Origin: Maratus speciosus
Taxonomy: Eukaryota > Arthropoda > Arachnida > Araneae > Salticidae
Assembly (NCBI GenBank): GCA_963932465.1
Contig: OZ010786.1
Span: 593,391,038-593,455,037, forward strand
DNA length: 64,000 bases
Direction of reading: 5' to 3'
The position numbers were made by a program, and so were the translations under genes. Positions 11,757-21,907 of the stretch are shown one piece after another; positions within the stretch are counted from its first letter, which is position 1; every line of letters starts with the position of its first letter. Under the pieces are notes generated by a model. That model was not told the origin of the DNA, ran no database searches, and saw only the letters and a program-made list of their open reading frames with translations.

Positions 11757-12021
11757 TCCATGATTTGTGTCGTAAAATAATTTAATATCGTTTTCGTATC
11801 CTTCTTAGAAAAAGAAATTTTCTGCGTCTCTGCAGAACAACGTACTGTATATCCCGACGTATAACACGCCCTAGCTTACAACACGCACCACTAATTCGAA
11901 AGTATATATATGTTTTCAAGCATATACTGCTGTATATCACGCAGCAAGTTTTATCCACGAAGACAAACCAGAAATATTAGCTTACCCGGACTTCCGATAA
12001 CGTGTCATTTCTTTGCGACGA

Positions 12022-12429
12022 TTACGCAACGCAATCGGTTCCGTTCTGTTCAATTCCTACCTTTGGATTAAAAATTATCCGTCCCTCAAATTCTGGTTTG
12101 AGACAGGTCCTGTCTATTATGCGTTCAAACTTCCTTCCTCGTAATCTGGACCAATTCGCTAATCTGACAACGGGTAAATCTTCATACGGTCGAAGACGTT
12201 CATTTTCAGTTGCGTTGATCTTTAAGCCTACGAAAATCAGTTGTTCGTCATAATGTATGCCTACAGTAAAGCGAAATAAATACACTTCCTGATTTAAATG
12301 CAAAGTAATAGCATTTTCAAATGAAAATTGCAATCGTACTGCAGCTAGAATGCTGGGAGTTAATGCGTGTTCGTGAGTGGAACAAGAATTAAGCTGCGAT
12401 TCAAAATATGTCAAAACAAATATGTGCAC
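12022..12429 (-). CDS. Unrecognised 135-codon open frame
   Basis: An ATG at 12429 opens 135 codons on the minus strand, long for such AT-rich DNA. The predicted protein has mixed composition, with no membrane segment, coiled coil or low complexity and no motif I can place. An overlapping plus-strand frame (12002-12253) is shorter. Just upstream on the plus strand (11850-11895) is CTGTATATCCCGACG followed by repeated ACACGC motifs, which looks like the end of a pogo-like element, and a pogo pseudogene follows at 12600. So this frame may be internal transposon sequence, a cellular exon caught between repeats, or chance. Confidence 0.25.
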   Translation of the reverse strand: MHIFVLTYFESQLNSCSTHEHALTPSILAAVRLQFSFENAITLHLNQEVYLFRFTVGIHYDEQLIFVGLKINATENERLRPYEDLPVVRLANWSRLRGRKFERIIDRTCLKPEFEGRIIFNPKVGIEQNGTDCVA

Positions 12430-12599
12430 TACGCAGAGGTATTACGAAGTGTTCTTTTTTAGAGGAAAATGGTGCCCAGTTCATGTGTGGATATTAGAAA
12501 ATAGCCAAAATAGGTTAATAATGAGAAATAATGATAGTTTATTTGCGTTACAAAGGATAAGTTCAGGTTCAGGCCTGGTAAGGACGCCTGTAATATGGC

Positions 12600-13690
12600 T
12601 TGAGCTCAACTAAGCACCGTCCACTTACAATGGACAAAAATAATCTCAGTGAAAGTGATAACTTTAAGGCAACATTCAGCCTGTGCGATCGATTTTGAAT
12701 CGCAAAATTTACGTACTTTGTCATAAAACAAAAGTTGGTCCAAAACTTCAAAAAGACTTAGAACAAAAATTGTTACGTTTCCAGAAGTTGGTCATTGATA
12801 AACGAAATGAGAAAAAGCATGATTTGTCTCAAATTGGCAAAGTGGACTAAACGCCAGTAATTTTCGATATAATAGGAAAAAAAAGTGTTGAAAACAAAGA
12901 AGTAAAAACGGTTCCATTTAAATCTACGACACACAAAAAATCCCACTTCACAGTGGTTCTTTCCTGATTAGTTAACGGTACCAAATTGAAACCAATGGTA
13001 AGTTTCAAGCTAAAAACAAAGCCAATTGGTAATTTTTCCAAAGGACGTTTTTGTTCATGTCCATGAGAAGGGCTGGATGGATGAAAATGGTTAAACTCTT
13101 AACGGTCGCACTAAATTACGGTTTCAAAATTCAAATTGCTTATTGCCACCACTTTTTTGAAAAAGAAATATTCACCTTATTTAATGACAGGTAAAATGAT
13201 ACCATAATAAAACCAATTGCACTATTTTATAAAGCTGGTGGAAATCAAACAATATGAATAATAGACACAACCCGCGAATATCACGGGAGCGAGAATTAAG
13301 ACGTTAAGCAATTATGGATAAAAAATGTTAGGGAAAAGCGTCCAGGAGCTTTAAGAACACAAAAAAGTCTCATAGTTTGGGATATGGTTACGATCCCATA
13401 GAACAGAAAGAATTAAAAAAAGATTAAACAATTCTACTAATACAGATTTGGCAGTAATTCCAGGTGGACTTTGTCCGTTAGTTCAACCATTAGATGTTTC
13501 CATAAACAAAACTTTCAAAAAAAGTTTAAATTAGCAGTAAAACACATGGATGTAAGAAAGGGCAAATCATTTATAAAAGGAGGAAATATGCCGCATGCGT
13601 CATTAACGCAAATGTATGAATGGATTATAAAATCATCGAAGGAAATCAATCCCCAAAATAATTGTCAATTCATTATAAAATCTTTTTTGA
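12600..13690 (+). pseudogene. pogo-like transposase pseudogene (POGK-type core)
   Basis: Reading across frames, the order of blocks matches the DDE_1 core of pogo transposases: a basic helix (LQKDLEQKLLRFQKLVIDKR near 12740-12800), then VD-stop-TPVIFDI near 12843-12866 where the family has DQTPV, so a Gln codon has become TAA. Next come SHFTVVL near 12945-12965, KRPGALRTQKSLIVWDM near 13337-13390 (second Asp) and AVIPGGLCPLVQPLDVSINK near 13450-13510 (third Asp). KSFIKGGNMPHASLTQMYEW near 13565-13625 ends the match. Several stops and frameshifts break it. Its left terminus may be near 11850; no matching right terminus was found, so the element is probably truncated by the rearranged DNA that follows. 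Confidence 0.75.
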
Positions 13691-14000
13691 TAGTAGAAAA
13701 AATAAAACGATCTTCATAGAAAAAAGGGGACTATCAGCCCCGTCGACAGAAAGACGAAACAAATATCACAATGTTCTCTTAACGGGGTTTGGAATATTTG
13801 GGTCACTTGACATCTCCTTCTGGTCACAGAGGAGAAATAGAAAAATCATTACATAATTTTCTAAGCCATAATAAAATTCTACTTTGTAAAAAATCAAGAA
13901 GAGAACTGCAACATTTGATATGTATTCTTCATACGAACGAGCTTACACTCTGACAGCGACATAAACTGTCTAAACTAGATGGTAGAACCTGACTTAAGAC
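13684..14000 (+). pseudogene. Fragment of uncharacterised arthropod repeat protein, C-terminal part
   Basis: Translation gives FDSRKNKTIFIEKR, then after a frameshift YLGHLTSPSGHRGEIEKSLH, then ICILHTNELTLRQRHKLSKL. From memory this order (FDGRKD, YLGH, NELPLRH, LDG) resembles a protein of unknown function found in very many copies in some arthropod genomes, probably carried by a mobile element. I cannot name the family. The fragment has a frameshift near 13785 and stops. Its beginning overlaps in content with the end of the inverted fragment at 14118-14440. Confidence 0.4.
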
Positions 14001-14117
14001 CTTTAGCAACTGAAACGGAGCTAGAGTAAAACATTACTTAAATCTTCAGCCTTTTGCATGATGTCCATGAAACAGGAATAGGCTCGTAGAAATGGACATG
14101 TACATTTTCGCACGCCA

Positions 14118-14440
14118 TTAGTCATATGTGCTTCGTATTTCTCTCGACGGTGCCGCTTGTTCCCTTTTTTCTATGAAGATTGTGTTATTATTTCTATCAT
14201 CAAAATATATGGTTGTAATTTTTCCTCCTTCAAGATATTCCTCCTGCTGTATCTTCTTTTCAAGTTTCTTTTTGTGTCTCCTGACCAAGTCTTTACCGAT
14301 GACGTGGTCCTTCTTCCTGGTTTTCACAATTCCTGCATCCTGAAGCACAGATGAAGCTATGCAATTTACGTATATGATACACCGATTCTAAATCCGGCAA
14401 ACGCTGTGTGAGGAAGGGATATGCGTTTGGGAGTGTCTGT
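14118..14440 (-). pseudogene. Inverted fragment of the same repeat protein, N-terminal part
   Basis: On the minus strand this reads ASSVLQDAGIVKTRKKDHVI, a basic RRHKKKLEKKIQQEEY helix and FDDRNNNTIFIEKREQAAPS. The last block is homologous to FDSRKNKTIFIEKR at 13684 on the opposite strand, also at DNA level (CAATCTTCATAGAAAAAAGG against CGATCTTCATAGAAAAAAGG). So the two pieces share about 30 residues and lie head-to-head. A frameshift near 14350 separates the 89-codon open frame 14293-14562 from this one. No function can be assigned. Confidence 0.4.
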
Positions 14441-14932
14441 TTTTGAAGGCCCTGGTTCAAATTCTGATTCAGACGAACTGCCTGTTTCAAAGTTCCCACA
14501 TTTTTAATGTTCTGACAATAGCTGTACTTTAGAGCAGAAAAATAATTAACATCCCATATCACAGTTACTCCTATCTCCTTTTTCCTTCCTCATTCTCATG
14601 ATGACTGATTGCGTTTTCATTTTTCAACGCCACATTCTCCTCTCCTTCCAGAATTGCTGTCAAGACAAGCTGTGGTCCGGCATTCAACTATGTTACTCTG
14701 AACTCATTAAAAACCGAAGGAATGGCGAGGAACATTATAAAGACAAAAGAGAGAAACCGACGAACGAACCAAACATTACTTACAATTTTTGCTCTGTTAT
14801 ACGCAAAAAGGCTATAAAAATCGCCTAATCAAAATGCACATAACTAATAAATAATTGATAATTAGAGCTTATTTAAATATTTCGTACACTAAACATGACA
14901 TTTCAAAAATATGCTGCGAAAATAAATTTAAT
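14441..14932. other. No recognised feature
   Basis: Only short open frames (for example 14598-14828, +) with no recognisable motif. Confidence 0.4.
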
Positions 14933-14936
14933 TTAA

Positions 14937-15144
14937 CCCTTTGAGGGGCAAGCAATTACGTTTATGAAATGCTGATTTCCCACCGGAAAATTAGGAAAAA
15001 AAATTATTTCAAAATAAAAAAAAAAGCAATTTTATGGCTTTTTTTCCACCAAAGTTAGAAAGGCATAATTTCATAAATTTTTTCTGGTATAAATCTTCAT
15101 TAATCGTAGGTGGGATAAAATATATCCCACCGCCCCTCAAGGGG
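14937..15144. mobile_element. TTAA-flanked MITE, 208 bp, copy 2
   Basis: TTAA at 14933-14936 and 15145-15148. The sequence is the reverse complement of the copy at 1197-1404, including the GGTGGGATA/TATCCCACC hairpin near the right end, and has exactly the same length. Ends are CCCTTTGAGGGGC and GCCCCTCAAGGGG. Confidence 0.9.
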
Positions 15145-15148
15145 TTAA

Positions 15149-15739
15149 CATTTTTTAAATTTGTGTTAAAAAAGTTAAAAAATCACTGAGAAAAATTTCA
15201 AGCCATTTGTGGCAGATGAAGGAATTGTCCGAAAAATCTCAATTTTTTTGTGTAAACTTAGTGCCACCAGTGGCAACTTTTCCGCACTGCCCATCATTGA
15301 AAATCGAAAAAAAGTTTTTTTCGGCCAACCCTACTACATCCACCTATGGCTAGATGAAAGCGACTGTGGGGATAAAATACATGAAAGTTGAAGTGGAGAA
15401 GAAGATGACGTTTTCTAAAATATAAATGAGGACTAGTACAACGAACTTTACATGTTATCTGATAAGGAAGATTAAGTGTTTTAGATAATATATATTGTGA
15501 GTTTTTTTTGTTTATATCGTAAGTTTCTTTGTTTATAAATGCATTTCAATGTATCTCTAATGAAAAACTTGCACTTCTTTTCTAAGCAAATTTATTTGAA
15601 ATTGCGGGTGTCATGTAATCATTTCAACATTGATGTTACGCATACCACATCTATCCGTAATTAGATATTGAACCAACGTTTATGTTTGTGGCTGAGTGGC
15701 TTCATGATAATTTAAAACAATAAGACTGTTCTTCCAAAT
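15149..15739. other. No recognised feature
   Basis: A 60-codon frame (15209-15391, +) followed by acidic residues is present but not recognised. No TIR or tandem repeat was seen. Confidence 0.4.
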
Positions 15740-15915
15740 CAGTGTTGCCAGTGGGCTACTTTTCTTTAATTCAGATTTCTTGATTGACACCCTTTTTTGA
15801 AAGGGTAAAATTCCCTTTGTTTTCGTCACAATTAATATCTAAATATAAAAGGTGAATTATATTAATTCAAAAATGTGGTGTCAGTAAAGAAATCTAAACA
15901 TTATTCCAAGTCGCA
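15740..15915. mobile_element. hAT-like MITE, about 175 bp
   Basis: The left end CAGTGTTGCCAGTGGGCTAC matches 7917 and the right arm of 11569-11756. Inner arms share AGATTTCTT and TGACACC in inverse orientation (right arm near 15885). The right boundary is uncertain. Confidence 0.5.
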
Positions 15916-16074
15916 TCTGGATGTGTATCAAAAAGACGGTTAATGGTATATGTTAAAACCCTAACACCCATGGTAGCCCATATTCTAATACAAGTTTTCC
16001 TAATTTTTTTGGATTTTTTAATTTGAATTTTCTAAATTCATTCCAGGAATTTAAAATAGCAATATTTGCTTTAT

Positions 16075-16235
16075 TTGTTAAGGGGTGTCAGGCCTCTTAA
16101 AGCTTCCAAATGTTCAAAATTAATTTTTTTTCGATGTTAAACTTCTATTTTTTCTGAACATTTTGGTTAATTATTTCCTTGAAATTCTCTTTAAAACAGA
16201 ACTTATGGCTATTAGAATTATACTCGTTCGATTGC
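16075..16235. repeat. Dispersed repeat shared with the end of the window
   Basis: The order CTCTTAAAG, TTTTCTGA, ATTTCCTTGAAATTC, AACAGAA and TTATGGCT is repeated at 63868-64000. The second copy runs off the window, so the full length is unknown. No coding content is evident. Confidence 0.65.
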
Positions 16236-17687
16236 TAAAGCGGAGTTTCCGAAATTTTGAGTTGATTATTCGCCAAATGACGTTTTTGGTTATTACGCGC
16301 AGGATATTTCTAAAACTTCTGAATATGTTTTCATGAAATTTTCAAAACATATGTTTCATGCTAGTCTGTTTCAACTGAACTTAAAATTTCATTTTTATTG
16401 TTCAAAAAAACCTTTTTTAGGCAGTTGGCATTTTCAAAATTTTGTATTAGCTAAATGCAACTTTGTATTAAAAATATAAAAATGCTTTAAATAAAAGTTT
16501 ATTTTGATTCCGGATAATTATTATAATTTGAAGTATAATTAGACACAAAAAAATCATTCTAGTTGCAAAATTTATGTTGTAATCCTGCGCGTAATCTTAG
16601 CAGCTTACCAATTTTCTGCTCGACAAATGTTTGAGAATTTGGAGAGTCCCGTAAATGCTAATTCTGCATGTTGCAATTTTTAAAATACATGAAATGAAAG
16701 AACATACGTATGTCTTTTAATCCCTTTAAAATTTGTGTTTTTACAACCATATAAATTTTATGATATTAAATGTTATAAATGGTCATTTTCTTTCATTTTT
16801 TTCTAATTTAAAAGTCTTGAGGCCCATTAAAATGTGTTCCATATTTTTATAAACAAAAATTTATTATATAAATTTCCTGGTATGAATTCAAATTTTCTGA
16901 ATTACAGTATTTTTAGCGGTATTCTGCCATAGTACCACAGGGGGGTATTCTATCCTAGGAATTCGAGGGTTGAATTATATATAGTTGTAAGTTAAGGTTT
17001 AAAAAACTGAAAATAGATTGGTAATTTTATTTCAGAACTGATCATTGCGTGATGTAACGAAGCTATCAAGTTGGTAGTAATTACCTACACTGGTGTCCAT
17101 AAGTTAAGTAAACAAACTGAAAATGCTTATAAAGTTAATTGTGAGGACTCAAAAGAAAGTGATGGAAATAAGTTGCAGATAATAAGAATTATCCCTTTAG
17201 AATAGCCATTTGATATCACGTAATTTTGACGACACAAATTTTCACAAGCGTCACTGTCACTACGTTGAACCAAAATGTAATGTATTTCTTTCGTCACATT
17301 ATTCACGACTGGCCATAACTCGTTGACATAACTAAGAAATTACTGTGACTCTTTGCTGTGTGACGACTGAGAATTCGCAATTAGATGTTATAAAGAATTC
17401 ACCTTATGTTTCTCACTTGACCGACATTTGGAGATTCCATTGGGAAATCATGATGAGCGTTTCATTGTGATGCGTCACCAAATAACGTCATCAATAAAAA
17501 GCCAACGATTGAATATACGCGATATATACAAATCAAACACTGTCAAAATGAATAGACGTATACTTATCGTGAGAACTGGCACCCACATCATAAGTGTATA
17601 AAATAAAATCAACATTCCCTCAAACACATGAAAGACGAAAACCGAAACGTCAGTAAACAATGCACTGAGAGACCACTATGTTGCAGC
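16236..17687. other. AT-rich stretch without recognised gene
   Basis: This may be the continuation of the dispersed repeat that begins at 16075. The longest minus-strand frame (17475-17660) is hydrophobic and unrecognised. Confidence 0.4.
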
Positions 17688-17811
17688 CAGGGTTGCCAGA
17701 TTGGGGAATTTTTTTGTCCCCAGATTGTTTATTGTCACCGCTTTTTTTAAATATAAATATTCGGCCTATTTAGAAATACAATGTGTCCAAAATTAAACTA
17801 CCCTACTTTAA

Positions 17812-18884
17812 CCCTTTATCTACTGCATTATGATCTACTGCAATTTTTTTCATGTAATATTTTTTTTTCAAATCCTACAATGAAAATTAAAGGATAAACA
17901 TAAAAAAAAATACTCATCCGTGAGAAATTTAATTATTTAGAGGTAATTAATTAAAGTGGTACTTTAATGTACCGTCAGTACACTATGACTAAAATACCGT
18001 AACAGAAAACGCGCAAGGTATTTCAAATGGCCCCAGAAAATATTTTCGATTAAATAAATATGTGAATATGGGCTTTTTCTTACTTATAAATAAATCTTTT
18101 GGCAAACTCCGGTGTCAATCTTTTATTTCAACACATTTGAATTGAAAATGCAGCCCCTGAAAGGGTTAAAAAACCTTTTTTTTTAAGGTTTCGATCTTGT
18201 TAGCAGTCCTTTAGTTATTTGATGTCTATAATCCAAGGACAACATGTTCTCTGGCATCTCCACATATGCAATATATGTATTTACGTATTCCATTTCTAGC
18301 ATAGCAGAAACGATCCGGTGCCACAACTTTTTCAATTTCCTATAAAAAATAACAATGAAACAGAAAAGAACTACCAGGGAAATCATTACTACACTACATT
18401 TTAGTTATTACATTTTAAAGCAGATGAAAACGATGGATAACTACACAGACGAAAAGTAAACAAGAAGTTTTCCTCCAACACCCAGTGTACTGACGGTACT
18501 TATAAGTGCCAATGAGTAATTCAACTGTTAAATCAAATACATACATCGTTCACCGAAAATAGCTAGTCAAACTTTATTCTAAGATCATAATGAACACATT
18601 AAAAAAATCCAACACTTATATTCTGTCCTTTACTGTGTTTGCAGCAATAAAATGGCGAGCGTGACAATCTGTACCAAACGTCGGCACAAAACTCATCGTA
18701 TCTGTCAAAGATAGCTTTCTTCCTCGCTAAAATAGCAAACCTAGAACTACTGCTGCCATGTCCCCGTATAAAGTAGAGTTAAAAGAGTGTTTTTGCAAAG
18801 TACCATTAGAATATTAGTAATATTCCCTATGGGATGAATGTTTAAAGTGACTGGTACTTATGAGTACCGTCAGTAGATAAAGGG
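17812..18884 (-). mobile_element. piggyBac-like element with transposase remnant, 1073 bp
   Basis: TTAA at 17808-17811 and 18885-18888; ends CCCTTTATCTACTG and CAGTAGATAAAGGG. Subterminal inverse blocks carry TGTACCGTCAGTACAC (left, near 17968) and GTGTACTGACGGTAC (right, near 18484). Removing the element restores CTACTTTAAAGCTGTC, matching the sister arms near 19350 and 23225. Its minus strand keeps a piece of piggyBac transposase (18183-18386). A block near 18150-18170 (GCCCCTGAAAGGGTTAA) looks like the end of another TTAA MITE. Confidence 0.85.
18183..18386 (-). pseudogene. C-terminal fragment of piggyBac transposase
   Basis: The 67-codon frame includes YRKLKKLWHRIVSAMLEMEY followed by VNTYIAYVE and LDYRHQITKGLL. 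In piggyBac-type (DDE_Tnp_1_7) transposases this is the segment after the last catalytic region, usually written as Y-x-R-K-x-x-K-W, then V-N-x-x-I-L-Y and F-R-x-x-L. The initial ATG is internal to the family and not a real start. The catalytic acids and the Cys-rich tail are not present in the 1.07 kb element, so it cannot encode an active enzyme. It identifies the superfamily of the TTAA elements in this window. Confidence 0.7.
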
Positions 18885-18969
18885 TTAAAGCTGTCTACAG
18901 AAAAAACTATTGTTCATAAAGTTGTGAAATTTTCTGACAGACATAATAAAGGGCTGGGGATTTGTTTAA

Positions 18970-19198
18970 CCCATTAACCGCTAACGTTGCGTTCACGCAA
19001 CAGTCAAAATAATTGCTCATGCAATGAATTAATTACATTGGCAACACTATTTTAAAATTTAAAAAAAATGTCTTATTTATTGGCAGGAATTTTGCTATTT
19101 TAGTAAAGCGAAATTTACCTTACTGAATTTGTGGTGGGAAACTACTTTCATCAAGAAATTTGAAAATTTCTATCGTAATAGTTTTGGCGGTTAATGGG
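18970..19198. mobile_element. TTAA-flanked MITE, 229 bp
   Basis: TTAA at 18966-18969 and 19199-19202; ends CCCATTAACCGC and GCGGTTAATGGG. Removing it gives GGATTTGTTTAAGCTAAAC, which matches the sister sequence near 19410 (AAATTTGTTTAAGCGAAAC) and the inverse at 21700. The interior lacks an open frame. Confidence 0.9.
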
Positions 19199-19319
19199 TT
19201 AAGCTAAACATTATATAAATAAAAATAGTTCAAAATTTCTCCACCATAGGGTGAAATAAATAAAACAATTTTAATAAATTACACATTTCGGAGTACGATA
19301 GTTTAAAATTTCTATTTAC

Positions 19320-19520
19320 AGGATGTTCATAATTAATCGACCCTATTTTAAAGTTGTCTACAGCCGAAACTGTTGTTCGGAATGTTGTACAATATTTTGG
19401 AGGACATAATAAAAGTATGGAAATTTGTTTAAGCGAAACAAAAAATTAGGAGCCCGTTTTTTAACGAATTACACATTTAGCATACATTTACGATAGTTTA
19501 ACAAATTGTTTTATAACCAA
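19320..19520. repeat. Direct third copy of the TA-element arm
   Basis: Starts CAGGATGTTCATAATTAATC just after TA, then follows the same block order as the outer arms (ACCCTATTTTAAAG, TGTCTACAG, GACATAATAAAAG, ATTTGTTTAAGC). It has none of the insertions and serves as the empty-site reference for 17812-18884 and 18970-19198. Confidence 0.7.
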
Positions 19521-19760
19521 ACATGTTCTGCCTGTCTTTCATCATTTTCAGATACCATCTGGAATCGCAAGATAGCATATTCCACAGTTGACTGCAGTTT
19601 GTTCTGGGAAATGTTGGGAACATGTCGTGAAATGCTGTCTTTTGAATAAGGTTAAGTTAAAAAATAAAATTTCTAAATTATCGTAATGATAAATGTGAAG
19701 TTTATTTAAAATCGCCCCCTGGTGGTGAAATTTTGAACTATATATATATATATATATATA

Positions 19761-21688
19761 CAGGGTGTCCGGTCTCAACTGTTTCCAGTGGCTAATTCCT
19801 AAACCGTTAGCCATAGACATATAGTTCCAATTACAAAAATGTTTTAAATCAGGTAAAGAAACATTTTAAAAGCGATTTGGGTCAATAAAAACATTTCTTA
19901 AAAAATTATGCAATTTAAATTTTTCTACGGTTCCCCGGTCCTATAAGTTATAATTAGTAATTTTTTCCTATTACACTGACAAGTGAGACAAAAAAGTTCC
20001 ATTCATATAACGCTAAAATTGAGCGAGTTATGAAACTTTAAAAATGCATGACTTATGCCACTTTTCTACTCTGAAAACAAATCAGTTCGGCTTGGCTTTG
20101 AGCGATCAGATACCAAGTGTTTAAAGTATTCGAAGATCTTACTTCATGTGTATCTGCGCTTTGAAAAAAAATCCTACAAGTATTATGATTAAGTCTCAAA
20201 ATGGCTAAAATAGCATATGTTTTATTTTGTCAGGATTTGAGACTGTTTCTCTTATGATTTCTTTTAAAATTATGTTTTTTTATAAGTTTTTATGTTATTT
20301 CAACAATCGTATGTATGTTTTTCCAGTTCAAAATTTGTACTTGAACTTTAACCCACTTTTAAATATCCGATCGATATTGCATTTTACATACTGGCGCAAA
20401 TCCTATAACAATCTAATATTATTAAAATTTTCGGTGGTTACCATTTATACTTATTTTACAGGATAACACAAAAAATTTCGGATAGATTTCTGCCAAGGAG
20501 TTTAAGAATAAGTTTTAGATTAGATAATAAAAGACTGCGATTGTTGGGTTTTTTAACTTTTATGTATTTTTTAGCACTGAATCCGAAAATTACCTTAATT
20601 TTTAACCATCATGTCAGGATATTTCGCAATTCTTAAATTTTCAAATTTAAAGAATAACAAAAATCGAATACTATAAAGTAGAGGAGATGGTTGTGTTTTT
20701 TAACTTTTAATAATTGATTTTTACGCACTTTTTAGCACTGAATCTGAAAATAACCTTTATTTTTAACCATCACGTTAGAATATTTTTGCAAATCGCAAAT
20801 GTGTAAGTTAAAATATAGCGAAAATCTCATACTATAAAACATATGTAAAACATTTTTTATTTTATTTTATTTTATTTTATTAAAAAAATTATTCGATATT
20901 TTTGCTTATCCTGAGATTCTTACAGTTAAACAGCTGAGTGGTCCGATGAGATGGGGGAGGAAATTCAATTTTAACATTGAACTTCTTAACTTTGAAATTT
21001 GCAATTTGCGAAAAATCCTGATATGATAGTTAAAATGAAGGTCAATTTCGGATTCAGCGGTACAGAATATATAAGAATCAATTATCAAAAGCTAAAAAAC
21101 ATGACATAACCCAACTTTTGCAGGCTTGTGCAATCTAATAATATTTTAAAATACGTATCATTTTGTAAAGAATTGAGGCTGTTAAATTAGAATCATTTTA
21201 TTTAATGAAAATTCTTTTTTTTCTTTCTTCTTAAATGTTTATTACAAATTGTATATTTTCCATTAATATGCCAGAATGATTAAAAATTTCAAATTTATAT
21301 TGCAATGTTAATTTTACTCCCAAACATTTTCTATTTCTGACGAAATTATATTTCGACTAAATTTGTGAATGACCCACAATTTGCAGCAAAAAATATGCTC
21401 CAACTTTAAACAGCTATTATTCGGTCAATTTTAATCGTGGAATAACCGGACTTTTTTTGTATTACTTTTCAGTGTAAAAGGAAAATTTCACTAAATATAA
21501 CTTATAGGATACGGGGGACCGTATAAAAATTTAAATTTCGTAATTTTTTAAGAAATGTTTTTATTGACCCAAATCGCTTTTTAAATGTTTCTTTACCTGA
21601 TTTAAAACATTTTTGTAATTGGAACTATATGTCTATGACTAACGGTTTAGGAATTAGCCATTGGACACCGTTGAGACCGGACACCCTG
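19761..21688. mobile_element. Foldback element with about 240-bp inverted ends
   Basis: Ends CAGGGTGTCCGGTCTCAAC are inverse at the two sides, with TA at 19759-19760 and 21689-21690. The arms stay alike for roughly 240 bp (for example TTTGGGTCAATAAAAACATT near 19879 and its complement near 21556). The centre holds two direct copies of about 170 bp (20540-20700 and 20700-20850; block TTTTTAGCACTGAATC) and a partly inverse copy at 20940-21115, plus a (TTTTA)n run. No transposase was recognised. TA duplication suggests a Tc1/mariner-type non-autonomous element. Confidence 0.85.
20853..20882. repeat. (TTTTA)n microsatellite
   Basis: About five pentamers in the centre of the foldback. Confidence 0.9.
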
Positions 21689-21721
21689 TATATCAGCTTA
21701 AACAAATTCCCATCCCTTTAT

Positions 21722-21871
21722 CATAGCTGCCAACATCTTACGCTTTTTCAGACCACAAAAAATTTATAGTAAATTTTATCTTTTTAAATCGCCGTTATCT
21801 GCCGATTAAATAAGGCAAAATTTTCTATTAAATTTTTCTGGTCTGAAAAAGCGGAAGAGTTGGCAGCTATG
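21722..21871. mobile_element. hAT-like MITE, 150 bp
   Basis: The left end CATAGCTGCCAACATCTTAC and the right end in reverse complement, CATAGCTGCCAACTCTTCC, are inverse repeats; CGCTTTTTCAGACC is shared by both arms. Flanks CCCTTTAT and CCCTTTGT are an 8-bp duplication with one mismatch. The host sequence without it is seen near 18945 and 19400. Related ends occur at 27172-28248. Confidence 0.8.
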
Positions 21872-21907
21872 CCCTTTGTTATGTCTTTCATAAAATTTCA
21901 CAATTTA

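Noticed and set aside
15209..15391. 60-codon frame as part of a piggyBac gene next to the MITE
   Set aside because: No conserved piggyBac motif could be identified; the acidic stretch after it is not enough.
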